Assembly: GCF_040833985.1 (NCBI RefSeq)
Contig: NZ_CP162139.1
Span: forward strand, 2,376,001-2,440,000
Origin: Leptospira sp. WS4.C2
GTDB taxonomy: Bacteria > Spirochaetota > Leptospiria > Leptospirales > Leptospiraceae
Reading direction: 5' to 3'
Length of the DNA stretch: 64,000 bases
In this document: positions 25,190 through 33,774 of the stretch, one piece after another
Position numbering within the stretch: the first letter of the stretch is position 1
Layout of the letters: the number at the start of each line of letters is the position of its first letter
Position numbers and translations under genes: made by a program
The notes under the pieces: generated by a model
Told to the model about the DNA's origin: nothing
What the model saw: only the letters and a program-made list of their open reading frames with translations
The model's database searches: none

Positions 25190-25519
25190 ATGGTTAAGAA
25201 AAAAATAAAAAAAGAATTAAAAAACTTCGACGCTGACCTAGAAAAATTTGTTCCACAAGATATCATTAATCAAGCTAAAGCTGAGGCCCAAAAACAAATT
25301 TTCAAATTGAAACTTGCTGAGTTAAGACAAAATCAAGGAATCAAACAAACTGATGTTGATGGATTTTCACAAGTAAGTGTATCGAGAATCGAATCAAGAG
25401 CTGATATTAAAATCTCAACTCTGGTCGATTATGTTCATGCCTGCGGTTTCGATGTTGAAATTAAAGCTGTTCCAAGAAGAAATAAAAAGAAAGAAGAGTT
25501 TCTTCTCTTAAAAGCCTAG
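25190..25519 (+). CDS. higA: HigA-type XRE antitoxin (cassette 23)
   Basis: This 109-residue HTH protein has LAELRQNQGIKQTDVDGFSQ then VSRIESRADIKISTLVDYVHACG. One base separates it from the toxin stop (TAATATG). The KKEEFLLLKA tail matches the cassette 19 antitoxin. Confidence 0.85.
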   Translation: MVKKKIKKELKNFDADLEKFVPQDIINQAKAEAQKQIFKLKLAELRQNQGIKQTDVDGFSQVSVSRIESRADIKISTLVDYVHACGFDVEIKAVPRRNKKKEEFLLLKA

Positions 25520-25559
25520 CTAAAACGCCATCCCTGGCTTAACTAAATTATGTATCTCG

Positions 25560-25737
25560 GAAACGTCGCATAACAACGGGGAAACGCTGCGCTTCGGCAC
25601 AAGGCCTCGCTTGGGCTGCGCCACATTCCTCTCCGTCACGCTTCTCGCTCCGCAAGAAGACGCGCCGACGCTAACGCCTACTTCGTAGGCTCAGCTACGA
25701 GGAACGTCGTCTCCCCTAGTTCGTTATGCGTAATCCC
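25560..25737 (+). repeat. attC23 recombination site
   Basis: R'' CGCATAAC and R' GTTATGCG; GGGGAAACG / CGTCGTCTCCCC arms, second core type. The pre-R'' bases (GGAAACGT) do not match the start of the IS-bearing cassette. Confidence 0.85.
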
Positions 25738-25746
25738 TATAAACTA

Positions 25747-25782
25747 ATTTTTAGTCTATATCGACTATTTTTTAGTTGATAT
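25747..25782 (+). promoter_or_regulatory. Direct repeats upstream of the wHTH-NTase pair
   Basis: TTTTTAGTCTATATC and TTTTTTAGTTGATATC form a direct repeat with about 20 bp spacing ahead of the winged-helix gene. Possible binding sites for that protein; no clear -35/-10 pair. Confidence 0.4.
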
Positions 25783-25809
25783 CTTTGAATATACTAGTAT
25801 CCCTTACTC

Positions 25810-26154
25810 ATGATACTTGACGGCATATTTGGAAATAAAACTGCATCCAGAGTTCTTTTACATTTATTCCATTACAATGAAATTCATTCCGCTGCAATAG
25901 CTAATGATTATCAACTTGCTCCTACACCAATCAGACTTCAACTGGAACGTTTCGAAAAAGCCGGTATTCTAGTCGCAAAAAATGTTGGGAGAACTAGAGT
26001 CTTTTCATTTAATCAAAAATCTCCTTTTGTTAAACCTATAAAGGCTATCTTAGAGATTTTTTATAATTCATTAACAATAGAAGAAAAAGAAAAAATATTT
26101 TCAGAAAGAAGAAGACCAAGACAAAAAGGGAAACCAGTATATGGAAGAACCTAA
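25810..26154 (+). CDS. Winged-helix antitoxin-like regulator (cassette 24)
   Basis: The 114-residue protein has a winged-helix fold by pattern: GNKTASRVLLHLFHYNEIHSAAIANDYQLAPTPIRLQLERFEKAGIL, then a wing with VGRTRVFSFN. The C-terminus is basic (RRRPRQKGKPVYGRT). It overlaps the nucleotidyltransferase gene by 14 bp. Such wHTH proteins are the usual partners of AbiEii-like/DUF6036 nucleotidyltransferases and probably repress the operon. Confidence 0.7.
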   Translation: MILDGIFGNKTASRVLLHLFHYNEIHSAAIANDYQLAPTPIRLQLERFEKAGILVAKNVGRTRVFSFNQKSPFVKPIKAILEIFYNSLTIEEKEKIFSERRRPRQKGKPVYGRT

Positions 26155-26689
26155 TTGGTCTGACGTTAATGAGGAAGAACTGTGGAAATTCGTTGGATGG
26201 CATCTCGCAAATAAAGGAATACATTCCGTTCTAGTCGGTGGCGCTGTCGTAGCTATTTATTCAAAAGGAGCATATCGTTCTGGAGATTTAGATTTAGTTG
26301 AACCTCTTCTATCAAAGGAAAGTGATATTAAATCTACTATGGAAAGTATTGGCTATAGTAAGGTTAACCGTCATTATGTTCATCCTAAATGCCAGCATTT
26401 ATACATTGAATTCGTTTCTGCACCAGTATCAATAGGAGATGATTATCGAATTATTCCTGACGAAAAAGAGTTTAAAGGAAAGATTCTTAAAATTCTTTCT
26501 CCCACTGACTGTATAAAAGATAGACTTGCATCCTTCATACACTTCAAAGCAAGAGAATGTCTAGATCAGGCATTACTAGTTGCAAAAAGTCAAAAGTTTG
26601 ACTTAAAAAAAGTAGAAGAATGGTGTTTAAATGAGTCTAGCAGTGGAAAAGAAGCTTTCGATGAATTTTTTAGGTTATATAAGAAATAA
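26141..26689 (+). CDS. Nucleotidyltransferase-fold toxin candidate (cassette 24)
   Basis: The 182-residue protein has an NTase-like core: HSVLVGGAVVAIYSKGAYRSGDLDLVEPL, i.e. GG followed by D-L-D, near residues 30-58, and ISPTDCIKDRLASFIHFKARE near residue 120. It resembles the DUF6036/AbiEii type of NTases that act as toxins by modifying tRNA or NDPs. The partner wHTH is upstream, and the arrangement matches an antitoxin-toxin operon. Substrate not known. Confidence 0.7.
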   Translation: MEEPNWSDVNEEELWKFVGWHLANKGIHSVLVGGAVVAIYSKGAYRSGDLDLVEPLLSKESDIKSTMESIGYSKVNRHYVHPKCQHLYIEFVSAPVSIGDDYRIIPDEKEFKGKILKILSPTDCIKDRLASFIHFKARECLDQALLVAKSQKFDLKKVEEWCLNESSSGKEAFDEFFRLYKK

Positions 26690-26697
26690 TTAAATAT

Positions 26698-26877
26698 GCG
26701 GGACTACGCATAACAGCGTGGAAACGCTGCGCTTCGGCACTTGCGGCCTCGCTTGGGCTGCGCCACATTCCTCTTCTGTCACTCGCTTGCATACGCAAGC
26801 TACGTGCCAGTCCCTAACGTCCCGTTGGGACTCAGGGTCGGGAAACGTCGTCTCCACTAGTTCGTTAGTCGCAATTA
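26698..26877 (+). repeat. attC24 recombination site
   Basis: R'' CGCATAAC and R' GTTAGTCG; TGGAAACG / CGTCGTCTCCA arms. Pre-R'' GCGGGACTA mirrors the cassette 24 start TAATCCC. Confidence 0.85.
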
Positions 26878-26883
26878 GTTCAA

Positions 26884-28238
26884 TGTATGCCTCAGGACAT
26901 GGGTAACACTTTTGTAGCAAGACATAGGTAACACTTTCAGGTTTCTAATCCCTTTAGATCACCTTTACAGGAGGGCTTTGGGGATGCCTTGGAAGGACAA
27001 TAATACCGTGGATTTAAGATTTCAATTTGTTCTGGATAGCTTCCAGAATGACGTCAATTTTACTCAGCTTTGTGCTCAGTATGGCATCTCTACTAAGTGT
27101 GGATACAAGTGGAAAGAAAGGTTCTTGAAGGAAGGGAGAGTAGGTCTTCTGGATAAGAAGAGAACTCCTAAGAACTCTCCCGCTAAGATTGCGGAAGAAA
27201 CCATCTTAGAAATCATTAAGATCAAAAATAACAAGAAGTTCTGGGGTGCTAAGAAAATACTCGAACTCTATAAAAATAAATTCCCAGATAGAAGACCTCC
27301 TAACAGATCTACTGTTGAACGCATTCTTAAGAAGGCAGGCCTACTTGAGAAAAAGAAGAATAGAAGACCAATTAATTCAGGACAACGAATCTCTATGCCC
27401 GAGAAAGCCACTCATCCGAATCATATTTGGACCGTTGACTTCAAAGGATGGTGGTATACTCCAGACAGGGAAAAAATAAATCCTCTCACAGTTAGAGATG
27501 ATTTCTCTAAATACATTCTTTCCATTAAGACCCTTTCTAAAGGCGATATTCCTTCCGTTAAAGCTGAATTTATTAGGTTATTTAAGATCTATGGACTTCC
27601 TGAGATCATTCGCTCCGACAATGGTCCTCCGTTTGCTTCTATGCAGTCTCTTTGGGGGCTTACTAAACTCTCTGTTTGGTGGCTCTCTCTTGGTATCAAA
27701 CTCGATCGTATTCAACCAGGGAAACCTTACCAAAATGGCGCTCATGAAAGAATGCATAGAGACATGGCTCGCGAACTACAACACGAAATCGTGGGTAACA
27801 TCACTCTCTTCCAGAAACTCTTCGATAAATGGAGAATTGAATTCAATAGAGAAAGACCTCATGAAGCTCTCAACATGAAAACTCCGGAACAAATCTATGT
27901 TAAATCTAAAAAACTTTTTGATCCGAACGCTGACCTTCTAATCGCTTATCCTTTTGGATTCAAACAAAGACATGTCAACGATCGTGGTTACATTAACTGG
28001 AACGGTCATCTCATTATGATCGGAAATCCATTCAACGGATTTAACGTCGGCATTAAAAAAGATATCGATTCTGTTTCTATTTGGTTCGGAAATAATAAGC
28101 TAGGTATTATCGATCAAAATTTATTCTTGATTAATCCTGATTCCAATTCATACAAAGTTCATAAACCAAGAAAGGTTACCAAAAAGTATTACCCTTCTCC
28201 TGACGCATAACCGTTACCCATGTCTTGATGTCATACCT
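26884..28238 (+). mobile_element. IS481-type insertion sequence, copy 2
   Basis: Same 1355-bp element as copy 1. It starts 20 bp after the attC24 GTT. The 20-bp junction (GTTAGTCGCAATTAGTTCAA) is identical to that of copy 3. Confidence 0.85.
26984..28210 (+). CDS. IS481-family DDE transposase, copy 2
   Basis: Translation identical to the transposase at 23486-24712 (408 residues, DDE core intact). Identity of three copies points to recent spread. Confidence 0.92.
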   Translation: MPWKDNNTVDLRFQFVLDSFQNDVNFTQLCAQYGISTKCGYKWKERFLKEGRVGLLDKKRTPKNSPAKIAEETILEIIKIKNNKKFWGAKKILELYKNKFPDRRPPNRSTVERILKKAGLLEKKKNRRPINSGQRISMPEKATHPNHIWTVDFKGWWYTPDREKINPLTVRDDFSKYILSIKTLSKGDIPSVKAEFIRLFKIYGLPEIIRSDNGPPFASMQSLWGLTKLSVWWLSLGIKLDRIQPGKPYQNGAHERMHRDMARELQHEIVGNITLFQKLFDKWRIEFNRERPHEALNMKTPEQIYVKSKKLFDPNADLLIAYPFGFKQRHVNDRGYINWNGHLIMIGNPFNGFNVGIKKDIDSVSIWFGNNKLGIIDQNLFLINPDSNSYKVHKPRKVTKKYYPSPDA

Positions 28239-28255
28239 AAACAAATTAAATAATA

Positions 28256-29194
28256 ATGAATATTTTTATTTCATCAACAATCTACGATTTATTAGATTTA
28301 AGAGCCGAAATATATGACCATTTAGTTCTATCAGGTTTTACCGTAAGACTAAGTGATATAGATCAATCAGACTTTGAGGTTTATCCCGATAAATCAGCAA
28401 TAGAAATTTGTTTAGAAAATGTAAGAAGAAGTGATTACTTTGTTATCATTTTAGACAAAAGATATGGTAAAACTGTAGAAAATTTAGGTTATCCAAAAAT
28501 AAGCGTGACACATTTAGAATATTTAGAAGCAAAGAAATATTCGATACCGATACTTTTCTATGTTCGAGACAAAACTTTGAGTGAATTTAATATTTTTTCA
28601 TCAAATAAAGTAAAATTTAAATTTAATTGGATAAATGAAAGTGAAACCGGAATTTTTTCACTAATTGAAAATCATGGGAAAGCTCTCAAAAAATCAGATA
28701 ACAACTGGATAATTCCATTTAAGAACTCAATAGAAATAAAATTAAGTATCGAGAAAAAATTAAGAATTCCTTATTTAAGAAAAAATTTGGCCAGAAAAAT
28801 TGCAGAAGGAGAAATTCCAATCATTACAGGAACTGTTTCTTCAAAAATAAATGGATTCGATTTTGTAATAAAATCTGAATTTTTAAACACTTCAAAATTT
28901 ACGATTTTTATAAAAAAATTTGGATACAAAGAAGAAGCAATTGACAAAGAAAAATATGAACTATTTTCACCGAATGATAAAAAATCTCTTACTCAAATTT
29001 TCTATTCACCAAATGTAGGACAACATAAAAGTTCGAATATAATACTTGAATATTTAACCTATGAAGGAATTTTAATCAAGGCAGAATATCAAACTAATGT
29101 AAAATTAAATGAATTATCTCAAATAATTTATGGAATTGAATTGATAAATCGAAAATTCGAAATAGTTAAACCAGTTGACTTAGTTTTTGAATAG
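28256..29194 (+). CDS. DUF4062 protein (cassette 25)
   Basis: The 312-residue protein opens with MNIFISSTIYDLLDLRAEIY, then VRRSDYFVIILDKRYG and THLEYLEAKKYSIPILFYV, the standard DUF4062 (TIR-like/SEFIR-related Rossmann) pattern, over about residues 1-110. The rest (residues 150-312) is not recognised. DUF4062 domains are frequent at the N-terminus of NLR-like and other immune proteins. Here it is a stand-alone two-domain protein beside an IS, inside a cassette. A defence role is an inference. The IS may supply transcription, since only 17 bp separate them. Confidence 0.75.
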   Translation: MNIFISSTIYDLLDLRAEIYDHLVLSGFTVRLSDIDQSDFEVYPDKSAIEICLENVRRSDYFVIILDKRYGKTVENLGYPKISVTHLEYLEAKKYSIPILFYVRDKTLSEFNIFSSNKVKFKFNWINESETGIFSLIENHGKALKKSDNNWIIPFKNSIEIKLSIEKKLRIPYLRKNLARKIAEGEIPIITGTVSSKINGFDFVIKSEFLNTSKFTIFIKKFGYKEEAIDKEKYELFSPNDKKSLTQIFYSPNVGQHKSSNIILEYLTYEGILIKAEYQTNVKLNELSQIIYGIELINRKFEIVKPVDLVFE

Positions 29195-29198
29195 TAAT

Positions 29199-29375
29199 TT
29201 ACTGCGCCTAACAGCAACTAACCGCTTCGCTTCGGGACGAGCCCTCGCTTGGGCTGCGCCACATAGGCTTCTGGCACTCCCCTTGCATTCGCAAGTGTCG
29301 TTCCAGTCCCTAACGTCCCGTTCGGGACTCAGGGCCAGCCTACGTCGGTTAGTCTAGTTCGTTATGCGCAATATC
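29199..29375 (+). repeat. attC25 recombination site
   Basis: R'' GCGCCTAAC and R' GTTATGCG; ACTAACCG / CGGTTAGT arms. Pre-R'' matches the cassette 25 start weakly (GTTAGKCGCARTWA). Confidence 0.85.
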
Positions 29376-29489
29376 GCAAAAATGAACACTATTCATTAAT
29401 ATTCAGAACAGCATTGCACTCCCGATAGTCAAATTAACAGATATAATAAATTTCTTTTCAAACAAACGATAATTAGGAAAGTAACTCAG

Positions 29490-29648
29490 ATGGCTATTCA
29501 AATCAAAGACACACCTACTCTAAAAGGCCATGATGCCGATTTCTTTTTTGAGTCCCTAGATAAAAATGAGACAAAGAAAATTGAAGAGAAGGAAATTGTC
29601 AAAATTCAAGAAAGCTACAAAAGAATCTCCGATCTACTAGATAAGTAA
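29490..29648 (+). CDS. Small protein, candidate antitoxin of the GNAT toxin (cassette 26)
   Basis: This 52-residue reading frame has AGGA upstream and ends 6 bp before the acetyltransferase ATG. It contains TLKGHDADFFFESLDKN and a C-terminal helix (IVKIQESYKRISDLLDK). The layout (tiny gene directly before a GNAT) matches GNAT toxin-antitoxin operons, but the sequence does not look like the usual DUF1778/RHH antitoxin. Its status is inferred from position, codon openness and ribosome binding site. Confidence 0.6.
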   Translation: MAIQIKDTPTLKGHDADFFFESLDKNETKKIEEKEIVKIQESYKRISDLLDK

Positions 29649-29654
29649 TAATTG

Positions 29655-30191
29655 ATGGATTGGAAAAATATCCGTCTTTATAGATTAGATAGTAAAAAAA
29701 CCATTTTACCTTTCGATTGTGGAGATTCAGATCTAAACGAATTTCTACTAAATGACGCCTTACTATACACTGAAAGTTTAATTGCTGTTACATACATTTT
29801 TGAAAATATCAAAAATCAGAATACAGTAGCATTTTTTAGCGTTATAAATGATAAAATCTCTGCCGAACAAACAAATAATTCTGGATGGAAAAAATTCAGA
29901 AAATCAATTCCTGAAAAGAAAAGATTTAAAAGTTATCCTGCAGTTAAAATCGGTAGATTAGGCGTTGCCATACAATACCAAAATCAAGGTTTAGGATCAG
30001 ATATTCTAAACTATATAAAAGGATTATTTCTAGATTCTAATAAAACTGGATGTCGATTTGTTACTGTTGATGCATACAATAACAAAGAGACTCTCAGCTT
30101 CTATGAAAAAAATGGATTTGTTTACCTTACCCAATCAGATACAAATGAAGACACAAGATTAATGTATTTTGATTTAATTACTATCGTATAA
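29655..30191 (+). CDS. GNAT-family acetyltransferase, probable toxin (cassette 26)
   Basis: The 178-residue protein has the layout of GNAT toxins (TacT/AtaT-like): NIRLYRLDSKKTILPFDCGDSDLNEFLL at the start, with the F-xCGxxxLNxFL motif, then VKIGRLGVAIQYQNQGLGSDIL (acetyl-CoA motif A, Q-x-QGLG) near residue 97 and FVTVDAYNNKETLSFYEKNGF near 137. These toxins acetylate aminoacyl-tRNA. ATG 29655 is preferred to the TTG just before it. Confidence 0.85.
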   Translation: MDWKNIRLYRLDSKKTILPFDCGDSDLNEFLLNDALLYTESLIAVTYIFENIKNQNTVAFFSVINDKISAEQTNNSGWKKFRKSIPEKKRFKSYPAVKIGRLGVAIQYQNQGLGSDILNYIKGLFLDSNKTGCRFVTVDAYNNKETLSFYEKNGFVYLTQSDTNEDTRLMYFDLITIV

Positions 30192-30196
30192 TGCGT

Positions 30197-30372
30197 TTCT
30201 GCGCATAACAGCGTGGAAACGCTTCGCTTCGGCACTGCCGGCCTCGCTCGGTCTGCGACACATTCCTCTCCGTCACGCTTCTTGCTCTGCAAGAAGACGC
30301 GCCGACGCTAACGCCTCTTTCAGAGGCTCAGCTACGAGGAACGTCGTCTCCACTATTTCGTTATGCGCTATA
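30197..30372 (+). repeat. attC26 recombination site
   Basis: R'' CGCATAAC and R' GTTATGCG; TGGAAACG / CGTCGTCTCCA arms, second core type. Nearly identical to attC28, including the CTATTTCG variant of the spacer. Confidence 0.85.
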
Positions 30373-30461
30373 GGTTAAAAATTAATTCTAAATAATAGAT
30401 TTAAGAAAAAGGAAAAGAAATTGCAATTTACCTACTTAAAAAGCTTCTATTTAATAAATAT

Positions 30462-30758
30462 ATGCTATTTGAATGGGATCATAAGAAAAACGCTTCAAAT
30501 CTAAGAAAACATAATATTTCATTCAATCAAGCCTCTGAAGTATTTCTAGATAAAGATGCTATATACATACAAGACGAAAAACATTCTGAAAATGAGGATA
30601 GGTGGCTAGTCATCGGAAAAGTTGAAAATTTTACCGTTGTAGTTGTTGTTTTTGTAGACAAATCTAATAAATCAGAGGAAAAATTAAGAATAATTTCTGC
30701 AAGACAGGCGAATAGAACTGAGGAGAATGAATATCTCCAAAGACTAGGTAAAGAATAG
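30462..30758 (+). CDS. brnT: BrnT-type toxin (cassette 27)
   Basis: The 98-residue protein starts MLFEWDHKKNASNLRKHNISF, has DEKHSENEDRWLVIGKV and ends with LRIISARQANRTEENEYL, a textbook BrnT signature (ISARxAxxxE). It is a better conserved member than the cassette 3 toxin. Expected RelE-like ribonuclease toxin. The partner follows after 2 bp. Confidence 0.88.
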   Translation: MLFEWDHKKNASNLRKHNISFNQASEVFLDKDAIYIQDEKHSENEDRWLVIGKVENFTVVVVVFVDKSNKSEEKLRIISARQANRTEENEYLQRLGKE

Positions 30759-30760
30759 TT

Positions 30761-30967
30761 ATGAAAAAAAATTACGACTTTTCAAAAGGCAAAAAAGGAA
30801 TTTTTTACATTAAAGATAAACAGGATATCCACCTACCAATTTATCTAGATAACGATATTGAAGAATATTTTTCGAAAATAGCTATTTCGAAAGGTAAAGA
30901 TATAAATTCAATTATAAATAAAGTATTAAAAAAGGAAGTTGAACTACAAAAAGAACTTTCTGCATAA
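30761..30967 (+). CDS. BrnA-like RHH antitoxin (cassette 27)
   Basis: The 68-residue protein includes IHLPIYLDNDIEEYFSKIA and KDINSIINKVLKKEVEL, a ribbon-helix-helix C-terminal module preceded by a basic linker. Position right after brnT identifies it as the antitoxin. About 170 bp without a gene follow before attC27; I see no structure there beyond AT-rich sequence. Confidence 0.75.
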   Translation: MKKNYDFSKGKKGIFYIKDKQDIHLPIYLDNDIEEYFSKIAISKGKDINSIINKVLKKEVELQKELSA

Positions 30968-31135
30968 CTTTTAGTTTCTAATTTTCAGTTCGCTTAATTT
31001 ATCTAGTATTTATCAAGATGAAACTGGATTCTCTGATTTTCAATATTAGCTGATCAAATTTTTTAAATCCGACTCTCTTCTACAATTATTTAACTATAAA
31101 AAAACTTAGTAGAAATAATAAATATAATTATAAAA

Positions 31136-31313
31136 TAACCTACTGCGACTAACAGCATGGAAACGCTGCGCTTCGGCACGAGGCCTCGCTTGGGCTGCGC
31201 CACATTTCCCTTCTGTCACTCGTTTGCATTCGCAAACTCCGTGCCAGTCCCTAACGTCCCGTTGGGACTCAGGGTCGGGAAACGTCGTCTCCACTAGTTC
31301 GTTAGTCGCAATT
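31136..31313 (+). repeat. attC27 recombination site
   Basis: R'' GCGACTAAC and R' GTTAGTCG; TGGAAACG / CGTCGTCTCCA arms. Pre-R'' AATAACCTACT mirrors the cassette 27 start TATAGGTTA. Confidence 0.85.
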
Positions 31314-31320
31314 AGTTCAA

Positions 31321-32675
31321 TGTATGCCTCAGGACATGGGTAACACTTTTGTAGCAAGACATAGGTAACACTTTCAGGTTTCTAATCCCTTTAGATCACC
31401 TTTACAGGAGGGCTTTGGGGATGCCTTGGAAGGACAATAATACCGTGGATTTAAGATTTCAATTTGTTCTGGATAGCTTCCAGAATGACGTCAATTTTAC
31501 TCAGCTTTGTGCTCAGTATGGCATCTCTACTAAGTGTGGATACAAGTGGAAAGAAAGGTTCTTGAAGGAAGGGAGAGTAGGTCTTCTGGATAAGAAGAGA
31601 ACTCCTAAGAACTCTCCCGCTAAGATTGCGGAAGAAACCATCTTAGAAATCATTAAGATCAAAAATAACAAGAAGTTCTGGGGTGCTAAGAAAATACTCG
31701 AACTCTATAAAAATAAATTCCCAGATAGAAGACCTCCTAACAGATCTACTGTTGAACGCATTCTTAAGAAGGCAGGCCTACTTGAGAAAAAGAAGAATAG
31801 AAGACCAATTAATTCAGGACAACGAATCTCTATGCCCGAGAAAGCCACTCATCCGAATCATATTTGGACCGTTGACTTCAAAGGATGGTGGTATACTCCA
31901 GACAGGGAAAAAATAAATCCTCTCACAGTTAGAGATGATTTCTCTAAATACATTCTTTCCATTAAGACCCTTTCTAAAGGCGATATTCCTTCCGTTAAAG
32001 CTGAATTTATTAGGTTATTTAAGATCTATGGACTTCCTGAGATCATTCGCTCCGACAATGGTCCTCCGTTTGCTTCTATGCAGTCTCTTTGGGGGCTTAC
32101 TAAACTCTCTGTTTGGTGGCTCTCTCTTGGTATCAAACTCGATCGTATTCAACCAGGGAAACCTTACCAAAATGGCGCTCATGAAAGAATGCATAGAGAC
32201 ATGGCTCGCGAACTACAACACGAAATCGTGGGTAACATCACTCTCTTCCAGAAACTCTTCGATAAATGGAGAATTGAATTCAATAGAGAAAGACCTCATG
32301 AAGCTCTCAACATGAAAACTCCGGAACAAATCTATGTTAAATCTAAAAAACTTTTTGATCCGAACGCTGACCTTCTAATCGCTTATCCTTTTGGATTCAA
32401 ACAAAGACATGTCAACGATCGTGGTTACATTAACTGGAACGGTCATCTCATTATGATCGGAAATCCATTCAACGGATTTAACGTCGGCATTAAAAAAGAT
32501 ATCGATTCTGTTTCTATTTGGTTCGGAAATAATAAGCTAGGTATTATCGATCAAAATTTATTCTTGATTAATCCTGATTCCAATTCATACAAAGTTCATA
32601 AACCAAGAAAGGTTACCAAAAAGTATTACCCTTCTCCTGACGCATAACCGTTACCCATGTCTTGATGTCATACCT
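31321..32675 (+). mobile_element. IS481-type insertion sequence, copy 3
   Basis: Same 1355-bp element. It begins 20 bp after the attC27 GTT with the same junction as copy 2 but different sequence on the right, implying cassette-mediated or homologous recombination rather than two independent insertions. Confidence 0.85.
31421..32647 (+). CDS. IS481-family DDE transposase, copy 3
   Basis: Translation identical to the copies at 23486 and 26984. Confidence 0.92.
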   Translation: MPWKDNNTVDLRFQFVLDSFQNDVNFTQLCAQYGISTKCGYKWKERFLKEGRVGLLDKKRTPKNSPAKIAEETILEIIKIKNNKKFWGAKKILELYKNKFPDRRPPNRSTVERILKKAGLLEKKKNRRPINSGQRISMPEKATHPNHIWTVDFKGWWYTPDREKINPLTVRDDFSKYILSIKTLSKGDIPSVKAEFIRLFKIYGLPEIIRSDNGPPFASMQSLWGLTKLSVWWLSLGIKLDRIQPGKPYQNGAHERMHRDMARELQHEIVGNITLFQKLFDKWRIEFNRERPHEALNMKTPEQIYVKSKKLFDPNADLLIAYPFGFKQRHVNDRGYINWNGHLIMIGNPFNGFNVGIKKDIDSVSIWFGNNKLGIIDQNLFLINPDSNSYKVHKPRKVTKKYYPSPDA

Positions 32676-32751
32676 AAAACTTAATTTTTTAATGGAAAAA
32701 AAGATAAGAATTTTCACTTGACTAGGTGGCCATTATAGCTACTATAAAAGA

Positions 32752-33051
32752 ATGAAATCTGTGGGTATTAAAGACCTAAAAAACAATCTCAGTAATTATT
32801 TGGATTTTGTACGAAATGGTGAAACAATTATTGTTATGGATCGAAATACTCCAATTGCTGAATTAAAGAAATTAAGCAAGTCTCCAGATTTAACTCAGGC
32901 TTTTATTGATGAATCTGTCGCAAATAATTCAATTATTCCTGCCAAAGAAAGGACAATAATAACTTTCCCTAAATCTTTGCGAATAAAAGAAAAAGATAGA
33001 GAAGAACTATCAAAATCATGGAAGCAAGCATACCTAGAGGATCGAGAATAG
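32752..33051 (+). CDS. Phd/YefM-family antitoxin (cassette 28)
   Basis: The 99-residue protein starts VGIKDLKNNLSNYLDFVRNG then ETIIVMDRNTPIAELKK, the canonical Phd/YefM N-terminal DNA-binding fold. The C-terminal half is the toxin-wrapping tail. Upstream, TTGACT (32718-32723) and TACTAT near 32742 look like a weak promoter with a TAGGTGGCCATTATAGC region between. One base separates its stop from the toxin TTG. Confidence 0.8.
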   Translation: MKSVGIKDLKNNLSNYLDFVRNGETIIVMDRNTPIAELKKLSKSPDLTQAFIDESVANNSIIPAKERTIITFPKSLRIKEKDREELSKSWKQAYLEDRE

Positions 33052-33052
33052 T

Positions 33053-33481
33053 TTGGCTTTATATATTGATACTAGTTTTCTATTAAATATTGTTTATTCA
33101 GAAATAGGTTTCGAAAAAAATTTAGAAAAATTGAATAAATCTAACAATCTCTTTAGTTCTATATTAATAGAAATTGAGGCTTATCGAAGTTTAAATTATA
33201 CTTTCAGTCGAAATAGAAAAAATCTTGATAATATCTGGTATCAGGATACACATAATTTCATTGAACAGTTAATCTCAAACATTAACCTTAAAAATTTAGA
33301 TTCCGAAATCAAAAATGAATTCAAAAAACAAAAAAATATTTCTGAATTGAAATCGTTAGATGCTATCCATTTATCTACCGCTATATATGTTAAAAAATTA
33401 ATTTCAGAAGATTTAATATTTTGTACCTTGGATGAAAAACTAAAAGAAGTAGCTTTAAAAAATAACTTTAAAGTTATCTAA
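33053..33481 (+). CDS. PIN-domain ribonuclease toxin (cassette 28)
   Basis: The 142-residue protein starts at TTG (ALYIDTSFLLNIVYSE). It has a glutamate in SILIEIEAYRS near residue 45, LKSLDAIHLSTAIY near 102 and LIFCTLDEKLKEVA near 122, the PIN pattern of toxins paired with Phd-type antitoxins. The stop lies at the beginning of attC28. Confidence 0.82.
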   Translation: MALYIDTSFLLNIVYSEIGFEKNLEKLNKSNNLFSSILIEIEAYRSLNYTFSRNRKNLDNIWYQDTHNFIEQLISNINLKNLDSEIKNEFKKQKNISELKSLDAIHLSTAIYVKKLISEDLIFCTLDEKLKEVALKNNFKVI

Positions 33482-33658
33482 CCCACAGCGCATAACAGCG
33501 TGGAAACGCTTCGCTTCGGCACTGCCGGCCTCGCTCGGTCTGCGACACATTCCTCTCCGTCACGCTTCTTGCTCTGCAAGAAGACGCGCCGACGCTAACG
33601 CCTCTTTCAGAGGCTCAGCTACGAGGAACGTCGTCTCCACTATTTCGTTATGCGCTAT
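33482..33658 (+). repeat. attC28 recombination site
   Basis: R'' CGCATAAC and R' GTTATGCG; TGGAAACG / CGTCGTCTCCA arms. Near-identical to attC26. Its pre-R'' bases (CCCACAG) do not match the IS-bearing start of cassette 28. Confidence 0.85.
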
Positions 33659-33668
33659 AACCTAATTG

Positions 33669-33695
33669 TATGCCTCAGGACATGGGTAACACTTT
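33669..33695 (+). mobile_element. Solo IS left-end remnant
   Basis: TGTATGCCTCAGGACATGGG followed by TAACACTTT matches the first 29 bp of the IS, then the match stops. It lies 20 bp after the attC28 GTT. Cassette 29 has lost end matching, suggesting an IS-linked deletion. Confidence 0.8.
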
Positions 33696-33774
33696 GAATT
33701 TATTTAGTGAAATAAGGCTATTTTAATCAGTTATTCTTGCTTGATTTTTTCATAAATTGCCATATCTTTTGCCT

